Shown here in pieces: positions 48,994 to 60,000 of a stretch of 64,000 bases of DNA. Each line of letters starts with the position of its first letter. Within the stretch, counting starts at the first letter, position 1. The position numbers were made by a program, and so were the translations under genes. The notes under the pieces are model-generated. The model did no database searches and had not been told where the DNA came from. It saw nothing but the letters and a program-made list of their open reading frames with translations. Origin of the DNA: Gordionus sp. m RMFG-2023 (lineage: Eukaryota > Nematomorpha > Gordioida > Chordodea > Parachordodidae). The stretch covers positions 75,245,561-75,309,560 of the forward strand of contig NC_088775.1 in assembly GCF_954871325.1 (NCBI RefSeq). The letters run 5' to 3'.

Positions 48994-49062
48994 AGAAGGT
49001 GGCTGAGTGGAGAACGTTTGCCTTTAAAACGTTATGTCATTAGGTTCGAATCCCGTGATGTA
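48994..49062 (+). tRNA. tRNA-like sequence, probably a pseudogene or SINE head
   Basis: GGCTGAGTGG resembles a Ser/Leu-type D-arm (A-box) and GGTTCGAATCC is a good T-loop (B-box). Between them AACGTTT and AAACGTT pair perfectly around a 7-base loop GCCTTTA, but the loop lacks the invariant U at position 33. The two acceptor halves do not pair. I therefore doubt that it is a working tRNA. Confidence 0.35.
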
Positions 49063-49480
49063 CAATAAATTTTCTTAAAATTTAACATTAGAAATATATA
49101 GTCTCCATCGATTTATGATAGGAAAGTTGATAGAAAAAATAAAAATTAACATTAAATTATACGAAAACGTTCATTTCTTGATTACGTTGATTATATATAA
49201 TCTTGATTTTTAATTTTATTTATTTTATGATTATTCAAATTATATATTTTAATTTACTATTCTCAATTCTTGATCTTAATAATTATTAATTAAATTTTCC
49301 CCTCAATAAAAACTTCGAATTCTACAGATTATATTTTTGGCATTTAGATAACAGCTTTAAAAAAATCTTCGAAGATTTTTGCTCAAAGTTTTGGACGTGA
49401 AAATGTATTATATATTATTTTAGTGTATTTAAAAATGGGTGGGGGTGGGCGACTTTAAAAAATTTAACTTAATTTTAAAG

Positions 49481-49610
49481 GACTTACAGTTCCAGCGCAA
49501 AGCTCGACTTGGGTACACGAGCCAGGCCCTAATTTTTTTTAAATATCCAGCATGAGTGGAAATTTTTTTTCATAAACCTGGGCCGGGTCGAAATTTTAAA
49601 TGGCGATTAA
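49481..49610. repeat. GC-box MITE fragment (family B)
   Basis: It holds 'gctcgacttgggta', 'gagccaggcccta' and 'cctgggccgggtcg', the GC-rich boxes of the family at 14,609. Ends are decayed. Confidence 0.4.
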
Positions 49611-49740
49611 TCTATATATAAAATAAATGGATGGAATTGGATATATAAATGTCACATACAATGATAGTAATGTAATTTTGTTTATATAATTCTATTGACT
49701 TTCCTGATTAATTAATATTGAAAGTAAGGAAATATTTTTT

Positions 49741-49876
49741 TTCCTTTCTGGATATAAATATTGAACATAGTGGTTTTCCATGATTAGAAATAGAATTCCA
49801 GAGTTGTTTCATTTGATATAAGGTAGATGCGACCTGATCCCAACTGGCTTGGAAATTTTTGACGAGTGTTTCAGCC
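49741..49876 (-). CDS. Possible isolated exon of unknown protein
   Basis: After the acceptor-like 'ttgcaccag' the minus strand stays open and reads AETLVKNFQASWDQVAST followed by LYQMKQLWNSISNHGKPL. The composition is protein-like rather than random AT sequence. No homologue is recognised and no partner exon is certain. It lies downstream of PNPO. It could be a host exon or a scrap of an element. Confidence 0.2.
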
Positions 49877-50855
49877 TGGTGCAATTATTTACCTGGCTCG
49901 TAGATTAGATTTTGTACAAATTATCTGCAAGATCAGAGTCTTTCAAAGATAACTGAAAAGACGGATTAAATTTTTTTACAATTTAAATCTAGTTTAATTT
50001 TTTTTAAAAACTGAATTTCTTAAAAATTAACTACCTAGCATCTTAAAAAGTATCCTTATTGATATATTTTTTTATAATATCTTTGCGAGCTTATTAATGG
50101 AAGAGAAGAAATTATTGATGAGCTTATAGAAATCAATAGTTTAGCGCCCTTAAATTCAAAAATGAACTTTTTATAAATCAATTAAATGAAAATATGCTCA
50201 TTATCTAAATATTTTTACAAAATAAAAATTATGGTTTAATATATTCTATTTTTCTTTCGAATTATTAAAAGCTATTATATATTTCTTTAAAAAGATTTAG
50301 TATAAGCATGAATATAAAAATAAAGTAAATTATCATTCAAAAAAATTATATTTTACTAGAAAAGTTAGGAAGGGGAAGAACGTGAGCGCGTCTCGTCCTG
50401 AAATTAAAGACGGGAGGGGACGAGATGGACGCTTAATCCTCAAAATATACAAGCGAGGCTTCAATAATATCAGTTTAGATATTAAAAATGATAAGGGGAA
50501 TATTTATGTCAAAATTACATGTTTACAACTTAAAATAGTTTTTAGTTTATCTTATATAAAGTTTTAGAAAATTCCTAATATTTCCACATAAAGTAAAGTG
50601 AAAATTTTTATTTATAATACTTATTGATAAATAAGGAGATATTTTTTGTTTTTTAAATTTGGTAATATATATAAATCGATTATCCTTCATAAATGTTAAA
50701 ATATTTGGTTTTCTTATAATAATTATTAAGAAATTTAAACCAATTAAATAGTTTTAATTTTTATAACATCACAACATGAGGTGGTTTAATCAATAAAATA
50801 AACATTTAGGACAGAATATCAAAAAATATGAAATAATAATAGATTCTAAAAAAAG

Positions 50856-53800
50856 CTATGGAAATAATCGCTGACACCGCCATTGCCCGTCGGAAGTTAA
50901 ATTGCTAAGTTCCCTAAAATTGTCACTTTCTTCAAATTCTCGACTAATTCCCATTTCATTATTGACTTTGAGGAACAAAAATCTGTCATGGAGACGGTTG
51001 GTTTGCCCTTGCCAAAACTCTATCCTATCAGGTTGTAGAGCATACCCACCCCTTTAAAAATTAAATTTTATTTTGAAAAAAATTGTTATAAAAATAAATA
51101 ATTGTAATATGTATATAATCAATTAATCTTTTACAAATATTTTGAAAAATATAAAAGAAAATTTTTCCCTAAAATGTAATCTTTCAGATATTCAAAGATC
51201 CCCCTTTACAAATCCTATTTCCAATGATTCTAGCATGTTCAGCTTTATTTCTAGCCATTCTTACACCATAAGAATTTTTTTAGATATTAAATAAAGGGGG
51301 AAATTCAAATAATTATACCACTAGCAATGACATAATAACTAACAATTAATATTAATTATTTCTAAAAATGTAATTTTGATAAGATTTTGTACAAATAAGA
51401 AGATTGATATAGTTTGTAATCTAAGACTGGTAAAGTGACACTTAAAGAAAGATTGTTATAAACAAAGTTTTCATTCTTATTCTCAATCAAGGGTTGTTTC
51501 AGTGTGTCTCCAAAGTATTTCATTTAATTATCTTTTTAAGATTATAAAAAAAATTAACCAATAGCTAGGGCACTCAAGCAGCTTGTTACTTGCAGATATC
51601 TCTTTTTCGTATTGAGAACATAAATTTTCCATTGTGTCCCTATCCTTGACAGGTTGGCTCTGTTTGCTTATTATGGCTGATATTTGGCTGCCTTTGCAAC
51701 GCTCCAAAAAATATTCAGCATTTTGCGCTGCATCCAATTTAATACATCTCCCTTCAAACCTAACTGAACGGTGGAGAGGCTGCCAGTAAAACACTGCACT
51801 AGCTTGGTTATTTTCTGCCTTATAATAGTTATATCAATATTTTATTATCCCTAATACCAAAATCGTTTTTTTTTGTTTTTAATGTTTTGTGTCTGAATTA
51901 GAGATCTGCAAAGCCCCTCTCATCCAAAGACCTAACCAGCAGACTGGGACATGAAAGTTTAAAAAAAAATTATAGCAGGCCAGAACAGGCAAAAATATAT
52001 CAAGCCTGATGGGATATTTGTGCCTATGCATAAATTTTTTAAGGCTGGGTCAGAAAATTATTATAATATCAGGTATGGCCTCAAAAATCTGGATATTAAT
52101 ATTTCGATATATTTAAAACTTTTGTAAAAAAAATTTAAAATAAGTCAGGTAAGGTTGGTCAAATTAAAAAAAACTTTAATAGGCCAGGCCAGAAAATTTT
52201 TTTTTAGTCTGGGCTAGACAATTGAGTAAAAATTTTAAAAGGGCCAATGAAGGCCCAGTTTTGCAGACCTATGGTTTGAATTAGAGGTCTGCAATGGGCA
52301 ACTTTTTAGCCCACAAGCCCACCCATCCAAAAAATTTAACCTGTCCACCCTTTGGTCTAACATTACTCTGCCTCCTCGCCTATTAGTCTAAAAATTTTTA
52401 TCCACCACCTACTATTTATAAATGAAATTATTATTTTATATTAGATGCTTAAAAAGTTGAAAAAATGTACTCATCCTTGGGTGAGATGGTTTCGGACTCA
52501 CTTCGTTTCTCTTAATTATATTTTATCAAACATTTTTCTATAATAAAAGCTATTATAACTATAAGAATCAATCGAATTGCGTATGTTATAATTATTCTAT
52601 CTATATTTTACTAAAGTTCTACCAATGTTGATATAATTACTAATAATAAAACCTCCTTAGCTAACAACCCTATTCTTATGTTAGCATATATAGCTCTACT
52701 GGCAGCTTTCATTAAATCTGCTCAGCTTCCGCGAAGAGGCTGGCTGCTAGTTAGTTCACTCTCAGCTTGAAAAGAAAAAGTATTTTTTTTCAATTTTTTA
52801 AGCATCAATATAAAATAATAATTTAGTCTAAGCCCTGCATCCTTACAAAAAAGTTTTAACATTTAGAAAATTGCTATATTAAGCATAAAAAATATTCAAT
52901 TTAAATTACTGATAAGGAATTTTAAAAAAATATTTGAAAACTGATATATATTGATACTAAAAACCTTCCAGCAATGCTAATTCCTCATTGAGAAGAAGCA
53001 CTAGTGCAGCATATTTCTAGCTAATCTTGATAGTTTTGATAAATCTTTTCCTTGTCATTTATCAAAGTAAGATATCCATTTGAAGTATATCCTCAACTCA
53101 AGTGAGATATTTAAATAAAAGGTTGAACCATTAAAAAAAGTAATTTAAATTAATTGTTTATAGTTAAACCATTAAAAAAAGTAATTTAAATTAATTGTTT
53201 ATAAATTATTTTTTTTTTATATTAAAATTTTTATTAATCAAATTGAAAGTTAAAAGTAAAACATATATAGGTCATTCCATGTCAAATGTTTTACTTTTCG
53301 GCCGCGATTTCGATGAAAAATCATAGGCTGGTTATATATGTTCCCATTAGATTATAAACAAAATTTTAGCGGATTAGCAACTATATTAGCGGAGATATTA
53401 GGGGTTAAAGGTCTAAAAAACGTCTTTTTTTGCTTTTTACTGGTTAAATAACTAGTTTTTAATTTTAAACTAAATATGATCAAATATTAAATATAATATC
53501 AATAGCTAAGTTAATAATTGATGATTATGGCGAAAACATCAAAATTAATTTTTGATAAAATATGGGTCATCTTATGGTCAGTTGAAAACTTAAAATTAAT
53601 ATTTCGAAATGTATATGATCTCCGATTTTTAATTTTTTTAAGAAATATTATCCGTTTACTATATTTTTAATAATTTCTTCAACAATTAGCATGGCTGGAT
53701 ATTTATTTTAAAAAATATTGCGATTTTTATACTTTTAAAAAAATAGATGGCGCTATATATAATAGTTTTAATATGTTAAAATTCATTTTTTTTATTGATT

Positions 53801-56800
53801 AAAAATATTTATATATCATACTAAATCGATTACAATGTCCATTATATATATTTATTTGTAATTCAGATCATAAATTTTTAAAATCTTCACAAATTTAGCC
53901 TAATTAAAATAGTTTATAAATTAATTAAATCTTACTTCATCTAAAGGAATACAAAGCCTGGCTAGCTTGTGAGATTTCTTCAGGAGATAATATATATGTT
54001 TGACTGGTGGGAGTAGAAGGATTGACCAGCGAGAGAATATGTGATTTAGGCAACACTAAAATATCATCTTTCAGAGGAAATTTAAATGAGGCTGAAGGTC
54101 CACAAGGGTGTAAAAATCGGATTTTTACTTTTTCATTTATATCATTTTTATCGATTATATATCCTAACCACAATTTATCATCATATACACATGTTATATA
54201 TATATTAATATTTTAAAAATTAATTTTCTCATTTAAAAACGAAACTTGTTTTATATTATATTTTTTGGAATTAGAATATATTTTGGTTTTTAGTCTATTT
54301 TGATCAATGAGAATAACCCCGTGAATTTTTTGGGTCCCATGTATAAGCAGTGCATTAAATCTTTACGAAGGGCTAATTCCTCTTCGATATATTCTTGATT
54401 GGATACATATTCAAATTGAATTCCATTAATATTTTCTTTAGCATAATTATATAATTCTAATGGGGTTAGGATTTGATTTTTATTTGGCCTTTGAAGACTA
54501 GCTCTGGCAACTAATTTTTTGACAGTTCCTCCGATACCGTCACATGCATTTTTGCCGTGAGCAGTGGCAAAGAAATGACATTCGGCAGGAATATTAAAAT
54601 CGTATTTATGAAGACATATGTTCAGAAAAATTGTGCGATTCTTGTATTGAGACGCGGCTTCATCTGAAAAATATATTATTTTTTCTGGTTTAGAATTAAA
54701 TTTGGATAAAATAACAAAATTTATATTTTTTAATTCTTCTCCAGATTTATGATATGCTACAAATGGATGTATAGTAGCCTGCAAGTTGTTCCAATGAAAT
54801 CCCTGAACTTCATCTTGTAAAATGAAGGAATAATCCTCAGAATAATCTAGATTGGTTAAAAATTCCCCATCTTTAAATTTTTTCTACATTTGTCATTAAT
54901 TTCACATTCTGATGAATGGCGCAGACACAAACAGTGTGTGTGCCACTAGCTCCAACTAAAATACAGTTTTTTGGTCTAAGTTCGGCAAATTTAGAGAATC
55001 CAATTGATATATTTGGGTATTCTTCCTTAAACATCTTGAATATTTATTTAAGCTTAAGTCTTTTTTGGACTGATTCTTTCTCGCCTTTAACAGATACACA
55101 ATCTTTTATTCCAGGCATGAGTCGGCTTATTTCATCAGAACTATAATATTGTTTATTTTTATTGCTTAAAAAATTTTTCAAAATCTTCGAAATTTTTTTT
55201 TTCTCTGGTTATTTTAATAATTTAAGATAATGACAATTTCATAACATTCTTGATCTTGATGGGTATGACTTAGTCTGGGGGGGGGGGTGGAGGGTTGGGG
55301 GTAGGCCTGGTAATTAATGTGATTTTCGATTTTTCCCTTAATAATTTTCCTGCACTCCTTTAATCCTGCTTTTTTGTTCGTGTGCTAGTCGGATTTTTTA
55401 ATTATTTTTAATTTACATTGAAATATTAAAAAAAATTATTAAAATTTTTTATCCTGCGAATATCTCAGGGGAATAAGGTTTACAAAGTTATAAAATCAAA
55501 ATATTTTTAATCAATAAAAAAATGAATTTTAACATATTAAAACTATTATATATAGTGCCATCTATTTTTTAAAGTATAAAAATCGCAATATTTTTTTTAA
55601 TAAATATCCAGCCATGCTAATTGTTGAAGAAATTATTAAAAAAATAGTAAACGGATAATATTTCTTAAAAAAATTAAAAATCGGATTCGAAATATTAATT
55701 TCAAGTTTTCAACTGACCATAAGATGACCCACATTTTATCAAAAATTAATTTTGATGTTTTAGCCATAATTATCAATTATTAACTTAGCTATTGATATTA
55801 GATTCAATATTTGATCATATTTAGTTTTAAATTAAAAACTAATTATTTGACATCAGTAAAAAGCTAAAAAAGACGTTTTTTAGACCTTTAACCCCGATTA
55901 TCTCTGCTAATATAGTTGCTAATGCGCTAAAATTTTGTTTATAATCTAATGGGGACATATATAACCAGTCTACAACTTTTTATTGAAATTGAAAGGGGTC
56001 GGCCGAAAATCTTGATTTTTTTGCTCATTTGACATGGAATAACCCATATACGTAATTTTAAAATATATATTAAAAATATCATGTAAACTATTTGTAAAAT
56101 AAAATCTCTATAAAAACTGTATAATAAAAAATTTAGTATAATAAATAAATATTTTATCTTTTATTATACTAATTAATTGATATTTAACTTTAATATAATG
56201 TCCATTTGTTATAATTTCGTTATATCAAGGTAAGTTATAATAATAGTAAAAAAATATAATATTAGTAAATCACAATTATATAAAGTCATTAAATCTTGCT
56301 ATTTTTTTTAAAATTGAGATTCAAGTTCCCTTTTAGCACTAACATTATAATAGGCAACAAATGTTGGGTGGGAGGAGGTCAAGAAAGGGAGCCGTGGAAT
56401 AGAAGCCTTCTTGTGGGTCACCAGTGATGGCACAAATTTTTTTATCAAGTTTGAAGAAGATTAGGGCATGATTGCCAAAAAAACCAGTTGTGTCAGATAC
56501 AATTGGTATGAGATTGCAATTAGTTAGGGAAGTGTATTTATTAATTTTAGAGTTTTCCGCTCACCAAAATGAGTTTTTACTAAATGAGGGAGCAAAACCA
56601 TGCTAATGGAGTTCCATTACTCTAAGGTATTAAGGTCAGCCCATCTGGGGGTATATTATTCTTGGTTGAGAGGCCACAGGGTTCAAGGGTTGCAGGAATT
56701 TGAGTTGAGCATAGAGCAAGAATGGTGCCATTAACTGCACTGTGTCGAGAATGTCTACCTTTAGAGAATCGCAATGAAGAGGATGATGTCCGAAACAATC

Positions 56801-58226
56801 AACGGGTTGGGAACATAATGTACATGTGGGGTTAGCCAGTATTTTACAACCAAGACGGAGACCTATTGCTATGATTGTGCTAAATTATATAAAAACCAGC
56901 TATTTTAATTAAATATTTTGTTATGTCATTAGGTAATGGCTCTTCTACGTAACAAACAGATCTTCCCATTTTTTGTTTAATTTTGACAGATAATCTTTGA
57001 ATTCTCTTTGCCTTTGGGGAAATGGGTAAAATCAGATTTTCATCCATGTTGATGTTAATTCTTCCATGCAAATCAACCAACATGTCTTCGATAGATTTTT
57101 TTACTTAATTAATTTCTTCCAATGACAACATCCACAGTTATAGGTATTTTGGTAAAAAAAATGTTGAAATTTCAGGGAGCATATTTTTTTAAATGTTAAT
57201 TTAAATGATTATAAATAACAAATAAAAGTTAAAAATCTTTTAAGCCACCCACCCACCCATAGTTAAAATATTCTTAACCTTCCCACCTGCCCATAATTTT
57301 AACCTGCTCACTTGCCCACCTACTTTGATGAGAGACCTCTAGCTTGAATATTCAATAAAACATACTTTTGGTCTAGGAGTAAATCATAAAATTAAAATTT
57401 TTAGTATTGACAAAATCAAAATTTATGCTTAAAGAAATACTTAAATAAATACAATCAGGAAGAGTTGACATTATACAAAATTTCCTTGAATGTTCAAGGG
57501 ATTTACTGTCCAGCACATGAACAAAAACAAACAAAATTAAAATGAGTATATTAAAATTTTATTATTAGTGCTCTAAGAAATTTCATTCTTTCAATATTGA
57601 TTTCTATAAAGTGTGTAATGTCAATAATATATGACATATGTTTGAATGCTATCAAGTAATAATATAATAACATCCACAAATAATTAAACAAATTAAATGT
57701 AAAATTTTTACTAAACTAATTGTTTTCCTTTCCAGCTTTCATAATTTGTAAAAAATTTTAAACCAGTCTCTTGATCAATACCTTTAAGTAACACAAATCT
57801 GGAAGATGATCTACCATCTCTATTAAATAGTTATTAAAAATGTAACAATATTTTTTAAATAATAGCATAATATTAACAAATTATTCTTTATCAAATTCTT
57901 ACGAAGTTGTTTTATTTTAATTATAAATAAAAATATTTAATTATAATTGAACTTGTAATCAAATATATCTTTTTAATAACTGTTTTGAACTTTACTAACA
58001 ACTTTTAAAATTAAACTTTGTACATGTGGAAAGACACATTGAATTTGGTTCTATAATTGATTTTTGGGCATCTCCAAACCACTCATTAAATGATTTGATA
58101 GGGTTATTAAATCGTATGTCACATTTTCTTTCGTATAAAGCATGATCTGCATCATTATAGTCAATTCTATTTTCTCAATAATACTATATTAGTTATATTA
58201 TAGAGAAATTTACTGCGAATATCCAT
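50856..58226 (-). CDS. PNPO: Pyridoxamine/pyridoxine 5'-phosphate oxidase, 5 exons
   Basis: PNPO is an FMN enzyme that oxidises pyridoxine or pyridoxamine 5'-phosphate to pyridoxal 5'-phosphate, the last step of vitamin B6 salvage, as a cytosolic homodimer. Exons: 58226-58214 (13 nt), 58173-58017, 57819-57717, 51818-51559, 51051-50856. Phases agree; 729 nt gives 242 residues (human 261, E. coli 218). Visible blocks: [34 protein letters not shown] (FMN contacts), [44 protein letters not shown], and [11 protein letters not shown] near 191-201 (the family signature), ending WRCQRLFP. Donors GTAAAT, GTTTAA, GTTTAG and GTTAAT are all non-consensus. Intron 1 is 40 bp; intron 3 is 5.9 kb and full of elements. 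It appears intact. Confidence 0.93.
51899..52273. mobile_element. MITE (family B) in PNPO intron 3
   Basis: It starts TAGAGATCTGCAAAGCCC and ends 'ggcccagttttgcagaccta' or 2 bp later. GTCTGAAT lies before it and GTTTGAAT after it, an 8-bp duplication with one mismatch. The interior is a set of 'caggccag' and 'ggccagaa' boxes. It is non-coding. Confidence 0.65.
53124..53206. repeat. 43-bp direct duplication
   Basis: The unit 'aaccattaaaaaaagtaatt' plus 'taaattaattgtttata' occurs twice in a row just left of the long-TIR element. It is non-coding. Confidence 0.8.
53268..56046 (-). mobile_element. DNA transposon with ~550-bp terminal inverted repeats and an unusual protein
   Basis: The arms 53,268-53,812 and 55,497-56,046 are reverse complements with modest divergence. 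Ends read TAGGTCATTCCATGTCAAAT and, complemented, TGGGTTATTCCATGTCAAAT. TATA follows each end outside and may be a 4-bp target duplication. Between the arms the minus strand holds pieces of one protein (see separate entry). The superfamily is not one I can assign with confidence. The coding part is interrupted and lacks a central section, so this copy is probably non-autonomous. Confidence 0.82.
53937..55150 (-). pseudogene. Protein of the long-TIR element (uncharacterised family), decayed
   Basis: Three minus-strand pieces follow the order known to me from unannotated invertebrate proteins. The amino part at 54,880-55,150 reads [19 protein letters not shown] and [19 protein letters not shown], then [16 protein letters not shown]. 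The core at 54,290-54,850 reads [50 protein letters not shown] and [14 protein letters not shown]. The carboxy part at 53,937-54,173 reads [19 protein letters not shown], possibly a small beta-barrel. Conserved Asp residues in FSDEAAS and CDG could be catalytic, as in an RNase H-fold transposase, but that is inference. A stop follows KRLKLK, and roughly 100 residues of the centre are absent compared with relatives as I remember them. Confidence 0.65.
56400..56880 (-). pseudogene. Retroelement-associated domain fossil
   Basis: The minus strand shows [18 protein letters not shown] and GHHPLHC, then [10 protein letters not shown], which together recall a cysteine-rich module found next to reverse transcriptases in some invertebrate retroelements (often ending RHxALN). 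The family assignment is tentative and the remnant is broken. GC content is above its surroundings. Confidence 0.45.
56880..57130 (-). CDS. Unidentified coding fragment in PNPO intron 3
   Basis: An open minus-strand stretch reads [18 protein letters not shown], then [18 protein letters not shown] and [18 protein letters not shown]. It looks protein-like and is not AT noise. One stop lies upstream, between an MLSLEEIN segment and KKSIEDM. I do not recognise the family. It could belong to the surrounding element or be a captured host fragment. Confidence 0.3.
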
Positions 58227-58562
58227 TTTTAATTAAAAAAAAATCTGAACATATAATCCTCCGAATCATGTAAGTTTTATTTGTCATTTTTGATGAATGT
58301 CAACATTAGCATCGTGAAATTTGGATTAATTGATGTTTACTTTACAAAGGGGTGCTGGAAGGTGCTTATTTTTCTTAAAGGTTCTACAACTCTTTACGAG
58401 CCCAGGCTTCGGCTTAATAAATGTCTAATAGTGCGTACAAATTGTGCGTTGCAACGCAGCGTTTTAAAACGCATATAAAAAAACGTAAACGCAGCCATGT
58501 ATAAATTGATGCGTTAACTTTTATTTTTTTATTTAAATTTAAAACAAAAAAAATTACTTGCT

Positions 58563-59035
58563 TTGTATTTACTACAAAGAAATAAAGGAAGGAAGAAGAG
58601 CAAGACGTCCAAAATATTTGTTAAAAGAAATCTTTTTTCTGAATATATTAATATTAAAGGCGATTTAACAAATTCGCAATTTTATAATTATACAAGAATG
58701 AGAAGAGCGACATTTTCTTATATACTGGAGCTCATATTTCATATATGAGGATATTAATCCAAAAGTTACTAACTGTAACAAACAAATCGATGCTGAGGAT
58801 CGTTTGTTTGTTACATTAAGGTAAAATAAATTTAATTTATTAATTATTTATATAATAGGTATTTAATAACTGGTGTATCATTTGCACAACTAGCTTATAG
58901 TTCAAGGATCACATTCTAAGTAAGCCAATAGAAATAGGACTACCTAGCATAGAGATAGTGATAAAGGCTATTTGCATTCTACATAACATTATCATCAACA
59001 AAGAAGGATCAGCTTCCATTGATGATATAGGTAAT
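58563..59035 (+). pseudogene. PIF/Harbinger transposase remnant
   Basis: The first piece (58,563-58,748) has SQFYNYTRMRRATFSYILEL, typical of the amino-terminal region. It is followed by EDRLFVTLR, an apparent intron of about 40 bp, and YLITGVSFAQLAYS. The next readable block, AICILHNIIINKEGSAS, is the carboxy-terminal ALHNxxI motif. The catalytic DDE section that should lie between is absent, so this copy cannot transpose on its own. Confidence 0.7.
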
Positions 59036-59214
59036 ACCAATATTTAAATTTAAATAAATATATAAAAATCATATTTATATATATTTTTAAAATTATATTA
59101 TCATCAATACAGATCCTACATTGGCTAACCTTACAACAAGACCATTTTTGGTAAGCAGGGAAAACAACTCAAGCTCACAGGAATCTAAAATCATTAGGGA
59201 TAAATTCTTAAATT

Positions 59215-59350
59215 TTTATATTATAATAAATTTATTAATATTACTATTATAATAAATTTATTTATATTACTATTATAATAATTTTATTTATATTACTATT
59301 ATAATAAATTTATTTATATTACTATTATAATAAATTTATTAATATTAAAT
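59215..59350. repeat. 26-bp AT minisatellite
   Basis: About five copies of 'attactattataataaatt' plus 'tattat' occur in a row inside the Harbinger element. It is non-coding. Confidence 0.85.
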
Positions 59351-59474
59351 AAAATTTGAATAAAGTATTGATCATGAAATAATTTTAAGTTTAGTTATAT
59401 ATTTGTAAGCTTAGTGTTAATTGTAATAGATTAAATGAAGTGGGATCCAAAGTTGAGGATTAATAATGGGGATG

Positions 59475-60000
59475 AAGGTTGTAGATTAGATTTATATATA
59501 TATTAAACTTAACAATACAAATATTTTAAATTGCCCTCAATCATAAGAGTGAAACCTTGACTTTAGCCAGTTAATATAATTACAAATATTAATCATGTTT
59601 TGCTATATATTAAAATCTTATTTATATTTTTAAAATTACATTTTAGGAAGAAGTTAACACATAATTATCCACTACTTATTATCCTATATTTACATATGAA
59701 ACAGACTAAATATATAAAAATTTTATTAATAAAATGAAGGTTGTAGATTAGATTTATATATATTAAACTCAACAATGCAAATATTTTTAATTGCCCTCAA
59801 TCATAATAAAAATAAACTGAGTGAAACCTTGACTTTAGCCAGTAAATATAATCATAAATATTTATCATATTTTGCTATATATTAAAATCTATTTATATTT
59901 TTAAAATTACATTTTAGGAAGAAGTTAACACATAATTATTCACTACTAATTATATAAAAATTTTATTAATAACAATATATCAAAAATTAACAATATAACA
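59475..60000. repeat. Tandem duplication of ~262 bp inside the Harbinger element
   Basis: Two imperfect copies share 'aggttgtagattagattt', 'ttgccctcaatcataa', 'gtgaaaccttgactttagcc' and 'aggaagaagttaacacataa'. The second copy has a short insertion. It is non-coding. Confidence 0.75.

Larger units (their letters stand above)
52282..57341. mobile_element. Composite hAT-like element (TAGAGGTCT ends) in PNPO intron 3
   Basis: The left end TAGAGGTCTGCAATGGGCAA matches a right end that reads, complemented, TAGAGGTCTC. GTTTGAAT (52,274-52,281) and GCTTGAAT (57,342-57,349) flank it, matching at 7 of 8 positions. Both ends carry 'cccaccc' boxes (52,315-52,345 and 57,240-57,320). Inside lie the long-TIR element (53,268-56,046), a retroelement fossil and an unidentified coding fragment. 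It may be one MITE that later received the long-TIR element. Confidence 0.6.

Noticed and set aside
48994-49062. A functional ochre-suppressor tRNA reading of the loop
   Set aside because: The register needed for that anticodon destroys the stem; the register with a perfect stem lacks the invariant loop U and the acceptor does not pair.
50382-50567. Frame with RPEIKDGRGRDGR as a small gene
   Set aside because: Only the first 20 residues look non-random; the rest is AT noise, and no family is recognised.
54916-55146. Plus-strand frame opposite the long-TIR protein
   Set aside because: The minus strand carries the conserved motifs; the plus frame is a shadow.
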